Shown here piece by piece: positions 1 to 8,192 of a stretch of DNA of 64,000 nt. The notes beneath the pieces were generated by a model. That model worked only from the letters and a program-made list of their open reading frames with translations. It had not been told where the DNA came from and did not search any database. The stretch lies in assembly GCF_002953735.1 (NCBI RefSeq), contig NZ_CP025536.1, positions 1,246,001-1,310,000 on the forward strand, given 5' to 3'. The stretch's first letter is position 1. Each line of letters begins with the position of its first letter. The DNA is from Streptococcus pluranimalium (GTDB taxonomy: Bacteria; Bacillota; Bacilli; Lactobacillales; Streptococcaceae). A program made the position numbers and the translations under genes.

Positions 1-837
1 ATGACTATAGGCAAACTTATCCTCATAGATGACAACACCACCACTGGTGGTCGCATGGACGTAGTCGTAACGCCCAGGATAGCTAGAGGGTTGATAGATA
101 TCAGAGAGGTAAGTTGCGATGGCAGCCGTGATGGGATAGGCTCGGTTAAAAGCTCCAATCAATCCTGTCTTTTCTAGAGGGTCAGCTTGTCGCTTAATGG
201 CCCGCTCCATCAGCTTGGTCTGGCGACTGGAAACTGGCCAAGACTTGGTGTCCTTCCAGTTGGTATAGCGAGAGAGCACCTGGTCTGGATTAAGGAGCTC
301 TCCAGCCAATTTGTGAAAAACAAATTCTCCATCCTGTGATGTCGATGGCCAGTACATAAGCCGACTTGGCTCATAGGTTGTATCGTCAAAGAGCTCAATG
401 CCAATATCCTCGGCAACTTTTCGACTAACCGCTTGGTATTCCTCGGCACTCACTTCCCTTGATAGGGGAATGATGAGTCGTAAACGAGGTTTTTGCGGAC
501 TGTGCTTATGGGTAGAATAGAGGTAAGCCTTGTTGTCAAATAAGAGCTCCAACTCATCCACAATCCCTACCGTCGCAAAGTCCATATCAAGGGTAAGAGC
601 AGAGCGACTAATCACCGCATCCTTCTTGCGTCTGCCGTCCTTGAGTCTGCCCAAGACAAAGCCTCCGACATCCTTGATGTCATCTTGCTTGGACTTTGGC
701 AAGGACGCATACTCCGCTACGGTTTCTGCCGTGCGAATGGTCGTCGCAATCCGAGCTTCGAATTGCTCAAAGCTGTAGGTTGTTTGCGTCCAAACCTTAT
801 CTGTTCGTTTGTTTCCCAATGAAATATGTAACGCCAT
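1..837 (-). CDS. VapE-like phage primase/helicase, N-terminal part (cut by window edge)
   Basis: 279 codons are visible from an ATG preceded by AAGGAGAAGAA; the frame is still open at the left window edge, so the C-terminal half is missing. The N-terminus (MALHISLGNKRTDKVW) and the following region resemble virulence-associated E (VapE) proteins of streptococcal prophages, which combine a primase-like N-terminal region with a P-loop helicase part that would lie outside the window. It is the last visible gene of a minus-strand replication operon and starts ten bases after the DNA polymerase stop. Family assignment is from recognised sequence and context; the helicase motifs cannot be seen here. 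Confidence 0.7.
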   Translation of the reverse strand, partial: MALHISLGNKRTDKVWTQTTYSFEQFEARIATTIRTAETVAEYASLPKSKQDDIKDVGGFVLGRLKDGRRKKDAVISRSALTLDMDFATVGIVDELELLFDNKAYLYSTHKHSPQKPRLRLIIPLSREVSAEEYQAVSRKVAEDIGIELFDDTTYEPSRLMYWPSTSQDGEFVFHKLAGELLNPDQVLSRYTNWKDTKSWPVSSRQTKLMERAIKRQADPLEKTGLIGAFNRAYPITAAIATYLSDIYQPSSYPGRYDYVHATTSGGVVIYEDKFAYSH

Positions 838-846
838 TTCTTCTCC

Positions 847-2784
847 TTAATCTTTCTGGTAAAAATCACAGGCATAGCCATCTGCTCGCAATGGCAATCC
901 TTCTGCCCATTTTGGTTTCGTCGCAAGGAGGTCACAGACCTTTTGAACATCAACTGTTTCTGTCGGTACTTCAACCACCGCTTCGTCATGAACATGCAAG
1001 ACAATTGAAAAGCCTGCTTGAGCCAAAACCAACATGCCGTGTGCCAAGAGGTCACGAGCAATGGCCTGGACAATGTTTTCCACTAACTTTGGACCATAGG
1101 TATCAATCCGTGTCCATTTCTTATTGTCGCCAATGCCCTCGTAGGTCATACCTAGTTTCCTAAAGGCGTTCAGTTCTAACCTAGGCTTCACATAAGACAA
1201 CCGTCGCCCCGATGGTAGGGTGATAAAGAATATCCCTGCCTCATAAGAGAAGGTCAAGCCATAGAGGTGCTGGATCTGCTTGGTCTTTAAGACCTCTTTG
1301 GCAGCCTGGTCAATGGCCCACCAAAAGGCCACAATGTGTGGATTAGCTTGTCGCCATTGCGTGACTAGCGGTTGGAGCTCATCCTCCTCCATACCCATAT
1401 CAAGTGCTCCCATAGCGGTGAGTGCACCAACTGAACCACCATAACCGAGTGCCAGCTCCGCAATCTTTCCTTTCTGTCTCAAGTGGCTATTGAGGCCGTG
1501 CTTTTCAACGGGTATGCCGAACATAGCACTGGCAGAAGCACAGTAGATATCACCACCTTCTTCAAACACCTGTAGCCGCCAGTCCTCACCTGATAACCAG
1601 GCAAGAACTCTAGCTTCAATGGCCGCATAGTCCGCAACCACAAACTGGTGACCTTCTTTGGGAATAAAGGCTGTTCGAATCAACTCAGAGAGAACATTGG
1701 GAACATTCTCATAGAGAATATCTAGGGTTTCAAAGGCTCCTTCTTTGACCAAGGTTCTCGCCAGATCTAGGTCCGCTAATTTGTTCTGAGGGAGGTTTTG
1801 AACCTGGACCAAGCGACCAGCCCAGCGGCCTGTACGGTTAGCCCCATAAAACTGCAAGAGACCATGAACTCGTCCTGCATGGGTGACGCAGCGTTCAATC
1901 GCCTGGTATTTTTTGACGGAGGTCTTTGATAATAAGAGGCGAAGTTTTAACATCTCAAGCACCTCACCATCCTCCTCCTTCATCTGCGTTTGAATGGATT
2001 TCTTATTGAGTGAGTCCATAAAGACGCCTCTTATTTCTAGCCACTCTTTAACCTGTGCAACTGAGTTGGGATTCTCAAGACCTGATAATTCATAGGCTCT
2101 AGTCGTCACTTGGTCTTTATAAGCCAAGTCACAGGCAATGGCTTGATTAACTAATGCTAGATCCACCCGAACCCCTCTATCATTGATGGTTTGATCCAGG
2201 GCATAGTAAGCCTGTTCTAATTGAGAAAGGGGGAACCGAGAAAGTTTCTCTCGTATGTCTCGCTCTGCCTCCACATCACGCTGGCAATAAGCTTTAAAAT
2301 CCTGCCATAAGTCTGGTAAATGATGAGGGTGATTGCGTTCTCTCATGCCATTTGCCTTCGTCGGCCGACAAGGCACACAGAAGGTGCGAATAAGGTCCTT
2401 GCCTTCTTCTAACTTCTGGTGACTGATATTGAGTGTCCGTCCCACCAAGGCAAGGGTCTGAGGCAAAGCAAGGGATGCGGCTTGAACTGCGGTACATTGC
2501 CAAGATGAGGGAGAATAGGATTCCTGAAACCACTTAGACAAGCAAACTCGCTCAAAATTAGCGTTGAAAGCTGACTTAATGACCGCCTCATCCCCTAACA
2601 TCTCCCGAATAGGAATTGGCAGTTCCTCACCACAAGCAATATCCACGACTGTCACAGGCCCATCATCAATCGCATAAGCTACAAGCAATACTTCAAATTG
2701 AGGGCTATCCACATAGCGGTAAACACCAGACTTAAGCAAGTCCACATCGGAATAGGTTTCAATGTCTAAAGACAAGACGGTCAT
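847..2784 (-). CDS. Phage family A DNA polymerase with 3'-5' exonuclease domain
   Basis: 645-residue phage-type replicative polymerase. An exonuclease signature sits at the N-terminus (DIET, residues 7-10) with a YCQRDV exo III motif near residue 166. Polymerase motif A is VADYAAIEAR near residue 385, motif B is RQKGKIAELALGYGG near 436-450, and motif C is HVHDEAVVEV near 600. There is no 5'-nuclease domain, unlike cellular PolI. A strong GGAGG lies just upstream of the ATG. It follows the DUF2815 and DUF2800 genes, the usual streptococcal siphophage replication arrangement. It most likely copies the element's own DNA. Confidence 0.9.
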   Translation of the reverse strand: MTVLSLDIETYSDVDLLKSGVYRYVDSPQFEVLLVAYAIDDGPVTVVDIACGEELPIPIREMLGDEAVIKSAFNANFERVCLSKWFQESYSPSSWQCTAVQAASLALPQTLALVGRTLNISHQKLEEGKDLIRTFCVPCRPTKANGMRERNHPHHLPDLWQDFKAYCQRDVEAERDIREKLSRFPLSQLEQAYYALDQTINDRGVRVDLALVNQAIACDLAYKDQVTTRAYELSGLENPNSVAQVKEWLEIRGVFMDSLNKKSIQTQMKEEDGEVLEMLKLRLLLSKTSVKKYQAIERCVTHAGRVHGLLQFYGANRTGRWAGRLVQVQNLPQNKLADLDLARTLVKEGAFETLDILYENVPNVLSELIRTAFIPKEGHQFVVADYAAIEARVLAWLSGEDWRLQVFEEGGDIYCASASAMFGIPVEKHGLNSHLRQKGKIAELALGYGGSVGALTAMGALDMGMEEDELQPLVTQWRQANPHIVAFWWAIDQAAKEVLKTKQIQHLYGLTFSYEAGIFFITLPSGRRLSYVKPRLELNAFRKLGMTYEGIGDNKKWTRIDTYGPKLVENIVQAIARDLLAHGMLVLAQAGFSIVLHVHDEAVVEVPTETVDVQKVCDLLATKPKWAEGLPLRADGYACDFYQKD

Positions 2785-2827
2785 AAGGCCTCCTTTTTAA
2801 GTAAGTGGGGACAAAGCCCCCTCGCCA

Positions 2828-3361
2828 TTAGGCTAGAAAATCATCATCGGATAAGGTTGAAAACTCATCCTCCGCTCGCATACGACCACCAAGAGCATCA
2901 CCATCACGGAGTTTTTGAACATTACCAAGCCCTGCCGCAACGCCTCGATTACCGTTTGAGTTAAAGCCATAGAAGGTCACAGATACTCGACCATAACAAC
3001 CTGAATAGACTTCCGTCTGGTCAAGAATCGGTTGAACCTGGCTATCGACCACCTGCGGTTTTTGTTTAGAGTTGCAGTTGATGAAATAGCTATTCTGGTA
3101 AGCTTCATCATCTGGTCGGTCAATGTCCCCATCACGAAGAGGGAGTTTGAGGTTGGCTGGAATCTTCCCACCAAATTTTGAAATGGCTTCTTGTTTAGCC
3201 ACTTCAATGGCCTGCTTAATTTTATTGAGGGTCGCTGTATCACTCTTTGGAATAATCAGAGAGACTGAATACTTGGGTTCAGACCCATTGATGGATTGTG
3301 GCTCCCAAATGTTCACATACGAGAGACGACCTGCAATAATCACTTTTGTTTCTTTTGACAT
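2828..3361 (-). CDS. DUF2815 family protein (phage ssDNA-binding-like)
   Basis: 177 residues starting MSKETKVIIAGRLSYVNIWE. I place the start at this internal ATG because GGAGGAAATTAAG precedes it directly; a longer frame has no Shine-Dalgarno. The acidic C-terminus (STLSDDDFLA) resembles the interaction tails of single-strand DNA-binding proteins. DUF2815 genes sit beside phage polymerase genes in Firmicutes phages and are usually read as ssDNA-binding replication proteins. It begins two bases after the DUF2800 stop, so translation of the two is probably coupled. The family call rests on recognised sequence; the binding role is inference. Confidence 0.8.
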   Translation of the reverse strand: MSKETKVIIAGRLSYVNIWEPQSINGSEPKYSVSLIIPKSDTATLNKIKQAIEVAKQEAISKFGGKIPANLKLPLRDGDIDRPDDEAYQNSYFINCNSKQKPQVVDSQVQPILDQTEVYSGCYGRVSVTFYGFNSNGNRGVAAGLGNVQKLRDGDALGGRMRAEDEFSTLSDDDFLA

Positions 3362-3362
3362 C

Positions 3363-4487
3363 TTAATTTCCTCCAAAATCTTCTGTAGCACTTGAGAGTG
3401 CTTGACGTTTATCTGTATCAGGGACAAGGCTGACCTTGCCCTTTGGTTTGGTCACAAGGTGACCGAATACCCGGTTAAATTCTTTCTTGCCGAGACGCTT
3501 TTCCAATTCCGTTAAAGACACAAGGGACTGGGAATAGATATCCGTAACTCCTTCTTTTTCCGCAGCTTCAATAACTGCTTTGTCATCACTAAACTTACGG
3601 TTACTCCTGCCCTGAACCAACTTAAAGCCTAACCAGTTCTTTCCTGACTCTAGAGCCACCTTGGTCGCATAATCCTTGACCTCCGTGGCCCATTTTGCCA
3701 AATCATCCACATGAGGTAGGATGGCTTCAATCTCTGCATCCGTTAATAAATAGGGCGAGGCCAACTGGTACTGATGCAAATTTTGATGCCAGTCATGACG
3801 AGCACGTAGCACAGCATTACAAGGGGAGAATTGACACCAGGGACCATAGGTGATTTCCCCTTCTCCCTTAAAAGCCAACTCTGCTTGTGGCTTCACCACC
3901 TCTTCTGCCCACTCCAATAACTCCTGTCGAGTCATTATATTGGTGGAGACATTACCTTTACGAGGCTGAAAGATGGTCATCTTTATCTCCGAAATATCAT
4001 AGAGGGCATCAAAGAGCTCCAAAGCTCCAAGGGCATAGAGTCGCATCTGGGAATTGTTCTCACTATCAACCAGAACACCTTTGCCATACTTAAAGTCAAT
4101 GACATGGAGACTCTTGTCGGCCACGATAATGACATCTGCCGTCCCAAACCCTTCTGGAACATAGTTGGAGAAATCAACCCGTTGTTCGATAATAAAGATG
4201 GGGTCAGAGGTAACTTGTTTAGCCTGGGTCATCTCATCACTGATATAGGCCACATAATCATCCGTATGCATATCCATATCGGGATCAATATCCCCTTCAG
4301 GTAGCTGACTATCCTCTCCCAGAGCTAAACGTAGTTTATGTTCCGCAAGCGCATGAGCCAATGTTCCTTCCTGAGCTGCAGGGCTAGTCGGATGCTCAAA
4401 GAACTCCTCCAAGCGAGCTATCGGTGGTACAGTCAACCAGCGGTGGCTAGATGATGCTGATAAGAGGGCGTGTTGTTTATCTGTCAT
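3363..4487 (-). CDS. DUF2800 family PD-(D/E)XK nuclease
   Basis: 374 residues from MTDKQHALLSASSSHRW, chosen because AAAGGACT lies seven bases upstream. The RecB/Cas4-type nuclease core is visible: GTADVIIVADKSLHVIDFKYGKG supplies the metal-binding Asp and the DxK pair, and the N-terminal SASSSHRW plus EGTLAHALAEHKL elements match the GxxxH region of the superfamily. A cysteine-containing stretch (WCQFSPCNAVLRAR) lies downstream, where Fe-S forms of the superfamily keep cysteines; only two are present, so a cluster is doubtful. In phages these nucleases accompany a DUF2815 protein and a polymerase and are thought to act in recombination or replication. Confidence 0.85.
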   Translation of the reverse strand: MTDKQHALLSASSSHRWLTVPPIARLEEFFEHPTSPAAQEGTLAHALAEHKLRLALGEDSQLPEGDIDPDMDMHTDDYVAYISDEMTQAKQVTSDPIFIIEQRVDFSNYVPEGFGTADVIIVADKSLHVIDFKYGKGVLVDSENNSQMRLYALGALELFDALYDISEIKMTIFQPRKGNVSTNIMTRQELLEWAEEVVKPQAELAFKGEGEITYGPWCQFSPCNAVLRARHDWHQNLHQYQLASPYLLTDAEIEAILPHVDDLAKWATEVKDYATKVALESGKNWLGFKLVQGRSNRKFSDDKAVIEAAEKEGVTDIYSQSLVSLTELEKRLGKKEFNRVFGHLVTKPKGKVSLVPDTDKRQALSSATEDFGGN

Positions 4488-4488
4488 A

Positions 4489-4809
4489 CTAGAGTCCTTT
4501 CGCATCATCAAGGAGGCTAGGGTATTGATTCACCTCAACTTCTGAGAGCTTGTTCGCCCCATACCGCTGCAAGAGTTCCCTAACCTTTTCAGTTTTACCG
4601 GCCTGCGATTTCTCGGCTAGAACCTTTCTGATGTCCTCAATCGCAACGGTAACAGTTGGCTCTTCTACTACTTGTTTTGTTTCTTTGGGTTCAGTAGCTT
4701 CAACAGATTCTGGAGTGACATGTTCCACTCCCTGACACAAGTCTTCTAAACTGTCTGCCAGATTTCTTAAGTGACCAATGACTAGGCTCAATTGTTTCAT
4801 ATTTCCCAT
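4489..4809 (-). CDS. Small acidic phage protein, function unknown
   Basis: 106 residues, strongly acidic in the middle (many Glu in residues 28-60), ending in YGANKLSEVEVNQYPSLLDDAKGL. The ATG has GGAGGG six bases upstream. Streptococcal prophages commonly carry similar small genes before the DUF2800 gene, often mislabelled as an rRNA biogenesis protein. The C-terminal KVRELLQRYGANKLSEV resembles helical segments found in phage proteins with VRR or RecT-like neighbours. I do not know its function. It lies in the replication operon, overlapping the short gap before the DUF2800 start. Confidence 0.65.
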   Translation of the reverse strand: MGNMKQLSLVIGHLRNLADSLEDLCQGVEHVTPESVEATEPKETKQVVEEPTVTVAIEDIRKVLAEKSQAGKTEKVRELLQRYGANKLSEVEVNQYPSLLDDAKGL

Positions 4810-4821
4810 AGGTAGCCCTCC

Positions 4822-5283
4822 TTATCCAAATACCTTGTCCCAAAATGAAGACTCTTTTTCCCGCAAGCGGCTGTGTCCATCTTCAGCATAAACCACATTA
4901 TGACCACTACAATGAAGGGCAAAGTTCCGCTCTACCCGATCATCAATGTCCATGGTTCTCGGATTAATGGCTTGCCCATTCTCATGAAAGAGGCGAAAAG
5001 GAATGCCATATTCTTTTGCGGCTGTGATTTCGTAGTTCATGCCTTTAGAGATGACTGGACCAAAAACCCAAATTTCATCACACCGCTTTAGGACTTCACG
5101 ACTCATGGTCAGTCCTTTGATGCGGTCATCAGGGTTATTATCATCTAGGAACTGGGGAAACAGAAGATGGGAGGCGAGAGGTGTAAATCCTTGCTTGGTC
5201 GCCTGGCGACAATAGCCTCTTGCCTTCTTCTCGTTTTCAGTAACTCGCCCTCGATAAGGCGAACAAATAAAGACTGTTTTCAT
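4822..5283 (-). CDS. DUF4406/DUF7768-type nucleoside 2-deoxyribosyltransferase-like protein
   Basis: 153-154 residues starting MKTVFICSPYRG, the typical beta-strand-plus-loop opening of the DUF4406/nucleoside deoxyribosyltransferase-like fold. Later elements include GLTMSREVLKRCDEIWVFG and SKGMNYEITAAKEYGIPF, which match the conserved Asp/Trp and GM..E positions. A longer frame adds 20 unlike residues and no ribosome site, so I use the internal ATG, though its Shine-Dalgarno is weak. It is the first gene of the replication operon. In phages such proteins are suspected to act in nucleotide metabolism; the reaction is not proven. Confidence 0.7.
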   Translation of the reverse strand: MKTVFICSPYRGRVTENEKKARGYCRQATKQGFTPLASHLLFPQFLDDNNPDDRIKGLTMSREVLKRCDEIWVFGPVISKGMNYEITAAKEYGIPFRLFHENGQAINPRTMDIDDRVERNFALHCSGHNVVYAEDGHSRLREKESSFWDKVFG

Positions 5284-5378
5284 TGATTGGTTATCCGTTC
5301 TAAAAATTTTTGGAGTTACTAGTGATGGCCATCTCCAACTCACAAGACTAGTATATAGCCAAATCCAAAACCCAAAAC

Positions 5379-5394
5379 GGACATGTTGGTGTCC
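5379..5394. promoter_or_regulatory. GGACA-N6-TGTCC palindrome 1
   Basis: Perfect 5+5 bp inverted repeat with a six-base spacer, upstream of the phage replication operon. The same half-sites recur at 5469-5484. It could be an operator or the stem of a weak hairpin; no protein is known to bind it. Confidence 0.4.
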
Positions 5395-5462
5395 CCTTGT
5401 AATTGCCTATAACATCCTGGGTTCCCACTCTTTTACTGATATACACAGCTCTAAAAACACAA

Positions 5463-5489
5463 AAAAACGGACACGAGCATGTCCGTTTT
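5463..5489 (-). terminator. Rho-independent terminator of the ImmA-like gene
   Basis: The minus strand reads AAAACGGACA-TGCTCG-TGTCCGTTTT followed by further T residues, directly after the stop codon at 5491. It contains the second GGACA-N6-TGTCC palindrome. Confidence 0.75.
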
Positions 5490-5490
5490 A

Positions 5491-7290
5491 CTAGATGGTA
5501 ACACCAACTTTTTCTAAAAATTCCTTGACTTGGCCTACTGATTGACTGTGTAAGGTATGTAGTACCAGCTGATAGCGACGATGGGTAATGTTTCCAGGAT
5601 CTAATTTCCACTTAGACTTCTCTAGTAAGTGCATGGAGATACTGGGCGGTAGATTCAGATAGACGCAGATAAGAATAAACAACTCCAAACTACCATCCCC
5701 TTTGAAGAGGCGACTAATCTGCTTCTCTGAGAAATAGAGTTCTTCTCCGATTTCCTTATAGGTCACCTGCCTCCATTTTTTGACAACCTGCATGGACGCT
5801 TCAAAATCATTAGAGAGCTTGTTATAAATCGCATCTTCCTCTTCCAACTGTTTAAGGAGAGCCTGTTCCTGCTTTTCCTTAGTCGAGTTTTCATAGCCAT
5901 TGTGATAGACCAACTCAAAGGAGATATTGCTAAACTGGGAACGGTTCAAGACAAAATCTTGATAAGAGATTTCCTTCTGTTCACCGCCTAAACGATGATA
6001 CTCAAAGAGCAGAGCACACTCATCCAAGTGGTACCGGGCATAGTCTGTCAGAACTAAATCCCCGCTCAGATCCTTGGTCACAAATCGAGGTAGGTTCATA
6101 ACTAGGTGAGACTCAATGTAAACATAGAGGCCTGACCGTAACACCTTAGCAAATGACTCGTCCTCCTCCATCAACCTCTCCAGCTCCGCAAGAGAAATCG
6201 AAAAGGTCTGATTGTTCTTCAGCTCCATGTCCCCAATGGTATAAGGTGGGAGATATCCGCCATCAACGAATTCCAAAACACCTCTTGCCTCTTTAAAACC
6301 TAACTCGACCAGACGAATTTTTGCAGACTGGCGAGATACTTGAAAAAAGTCTGCTAAATCAGAAATTGTTTCCTGGAGCATGAGCAAATAAGGTCCGTTA
6401 GCCTCGACAAACCGCTCATTCAAAAGGGATTGAGCTTTCTTCAGAAACATCTCTTTGGGCATTAAGATTCGTGGAGTGACAGCTTTAGCCTGTCTCTCTA
6501 GCCAAAGCGTCGCACTTGACTCATCACCATAGACCTCTTCAGCAGAATCCAATAATTTCTTTAAGGAAAAATAATGACGATGCTTGTACCAATGGAAGCA
6601 TTCGTGAATAATCGTATTGTTCAATCGGCCCGTATTACCATGATTGGTATCATACAAGACCGTTCCTTCAGCAATAACTCCCCCATCTACCTCTTCATCT
6701 TTTACCTTATCAAAATAAGTTCTACCTAAGATTTGGTCACAGCTATCAAAACGATACGGCTTAGCATCTAGTTTCAAGCGTAATGCCACGTCAAAAGCAT
6801 TTATTGGCATAGGCTGGTCAAGAGCTTCTGGATAAACTTCTCGAAGGAATATCTCAGCCTCATTATCATAACGAGCGGACGAAATATAAGGGATCAAATC
6901 TTTCCTCAAAGAATTCGTTTCATCATAATTATCTTTTATCCCTGCTCTAGCGTCTACAAAAAGTAATTCATAGCTACCAGAGTTCTGAAATGATAAATAG
7001 TAGTCAAGGGTGATCTCTGAAGACACTTGACACCAATCATCATAGCCATCAAATCCAAAACATCCTTCTGAGTCTACTTGTAAACTAATATGGAGCAAAA
7101 TTAAATTTGAAGTCTTTAACCGTGGGTGAACCGAAATGACACCTGCACTCTGGTAAATAATATCATGGACTTTATTTAATCCTGGGGTAGAGGTCACTGA
7201 AAAAAGGGACTTATCCTCCCCCATTAGACGTTTAATATCACCAATAACCTCTTTTGAACAATGGTCTATAATAAACTTTTCAATCGGCAT
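5491..7290 (-). CDS. Large ImmA/IrrE-type metalloprotease with C-terminal HTH
   Basis: 599 residues. The zinc-protease signature HECFH lies at residues 229-233 in IIHECFHWYKH, as in ImmA/IrrE (DUF955) proteases. Downstream, DFFQVSRQSAKIRLVELG (near 310) and EIGEELYFSEKQISRLFKG (near 520) look like two helix-turn-helix segments. ImmA proteins of ICEBs1-type elements cleave the element's repressor after DNA damage. This gene is divergent from a repressor gene with only 87 bp between them, the same layout, but it is far larger than classical ImmA (about 170 residues). I infer an anti-repressor or regulator role; its substrate is unknown. Confidence 0.75.
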   Translation of the reverse strand: MPIEKFIIDHCSKEVIGDIKRLMGEDKSLFSVTSTPGLNKVHDIIYQSAGVISVHPRLKTSNLILLHISLQVDSEGCFGFDGYDDWCQVSSEITLDYYLSFQNSGSYELLFVDARAGIKDNYDETNSLRKDLIPYISSARYDNEAEIFLREVYPEALDQPMPINAFDVALRLKLDAKPYRFDSCDQILGRTYFDKVKDEEVDGGVIAEGTVLYDTNHGNTGRLNNTIIHECFHWYKHRHYFSLKKLLDSAEEVYGDESSATLWLERQAKAVTPRILMPKEMFLKKAQSLLNERFVEANGPYLLMLQETISDLADFFQVSRQSAKIRLVELGFKEARGVLEFVDGGYLPPYTIGDMELKNNQTFSISLAELERLMEEDESFAKVLRSGLYVYIESHLVMNLPRFVTKDLSGDLVLTDYARYHLDECALLFEYHRLGGEQKEISYQDFVLNRSQFSNISFELVYHNGYENSTKEKQEQALLKQLEEEDAIYNKLSNDFEASMQVVKKWRQVTYKEIGEELYFSEKQISRLFKGDGSLELFILICVYLNLPPSISMHLLEKSKWKLDPGNITHRRYQLVLHTLHSQSVGQVKEFLEKVGVTI

Positions 7291-7313
7291 GACAAACCTG
7301 CCTTTCTTTTCTC

Positions 7314-7342
7314 TTGATTCTAATTATAGCCTATGGTATAAT
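7314..7342 (+). promoter_or_regulatory. Promoter of the repressor-umuC operon
   Basis: TTGATT, 17-bp spacer, TATAAT. The -10 is followed at once by the inverted-repeat operator at 7344-7365. Confidence 0.8.
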
Positions 7343-7343
7343 T

Positions 7344-7365
7344 TTGTCAAGTTATAATTTGACAA
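7344..7365. promoter_or_regulatory. Probable operator (TTGTCAA-N8-TTGACAA) of the HdiR-like repressor
   Basis: Perfect 7-bp inverted repeat with an eight-base spacer, starting two bases after the -10 hexamer and ending in the ribosome-binding region. Its position would block transcription start, consistent with autorepression. Binding by the adjacent repressor is inferred from position. Confidence 0.6.
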
Positions 7366-7377
7366 GGAGGAGAGACC

Positions 7378-8055
7378 ATGTTCTCACCAATAAAACTCAA
7401 AGAACATCGACAAGAAAAAAATCTTTCCCAGACTGCTATTGCAAATGAACTAGGTATTACCAGGTCAGCTCTGTCTTCATGGGAAACTGGGAAAGCTGTA
7501 CCAAATAAAAAACACTTAGAGAAACTTGCTCATCTCTTGGAAATTGATATTCAAGAATTATATGAGGAACATCCTCACCTCGCTCTTTATAAACAGCTAA
7601 ACAAGACCAATAAAAGGAAGGTCGATGAACTCACTTATGACCTTCTTATGAAACAAAAAGTTGTACCACTCTTCTCTGTTCAAGTGCTTGACAATGTTGC
7701 TCTATCAGCTGGTCATGGTAATGATTTTTGGGATGAATACGAGACAAAAGAAGTCTTCACAGATAAAGAGTACCTCTACGATGTGGCGACATGGATTGAT
7801 GGACACTCTATGGAACCTGTCTACCAAGATGGGGAAGTTGCCCTCATACGTGAAGGAGGATTTGACTACAATGGTGCAGTCTACGCCATTGCCTGGAATG
7901 ACGAGGTATACATCAAGAAAGTATATCTTGAAGAAAATGGTTATCGCCTCGTTTCCATCAATGACTCATATCCAGATAAGTTTGCGCCAGCCGAGGATAA
8001 TCCAAGAATTGTTGGAAAAATTATTGGCCACTTCATGCCCATTGTAGGAGGTTAA
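7378..8055 (+). CDS. LexA/HdiR-like self-cleaving repressor (XRE HTH + S24 peptidase)
   Basis: 225 residues. An XRE helix-turn-helix spans about residues 17-36 (LSQTAIANELGITRSALSSW). The C-terminal S24 domain shows the Ala-Gly cleavage site (LSAGHG, residues 111-112), the nucleophile Ser144 in GHSMEP and the general-base Lys near 180 (YIKKVY). This is the layout of HdiR of Lactococcus, which self-cleaves after DNA damage and controls umuC. Here umuC lies in the same operon, so damage-inducible translesion synthesis is the likely output. AAGGAGG precedes the ATG. The neighbouring ImmA-like protease offers a second possible inactivation route. Confidence 0.85.
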   Translation: MFSPIKLKEHRQEKNLSQTAIANELGITRSALSSWETGKAVPNKKHLEKLAHLLEIDIQELYEEHPHLALYKQLNKTNKRKVDELTYDLLMKQKVVPLFSVQVLDNVALSAGHGNDFWDEYETKEVFTDKEYLYDVATWIDGHSMEPVYQDGEVALIREGGFDYNGAVYAIAWNDEVYIKKVYLEENGYRLVSINDSYPDKFAPAEDNPRIVGKIIGHFMPIVGG

Positions 8056-8057
8056 AT

Positions 8058-8192
8058 ATGACCAGCAAGATTGAAGAAATGATTTACATTAAGGGGGACC
8101 GAATTTTCATCACCCCGTTTCTAAAAGAGTATGACGTGACAGACCATGTCACAACCCTGCTCCAAGAGTTACAAAAACTCAAAGAGAGGTGA
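8058..8192 (+). CDS. 44-residue conserved-looking small protein of the umuC operon
   Basis: A short frame, MTSKIEEMIYIKGDRIFITP to LQELQKLKER, fills the space between the repressor and umuC genes. It starts two bases after the repressor stop (GTAGGAGG just upstream) and its TGA overlaps the umuC ATG as ATGA. This tight spacing and its charged, soluble composition make it a real gene in my judgement. Function unknown; a coiled, Lys/Glu-rich C-terminus could mediate protein contact. Confidence 0.65.
   Translation: MTSKIEEMIYIKGDRIFITPFLKEYDVTDHVTTLLQELQKLKER

Noticed and set aside
5284..5378. Promoter of the phage replication operon
   Set aside because: A TATACT is present but no -35 at normal distance; not strong enough to list.
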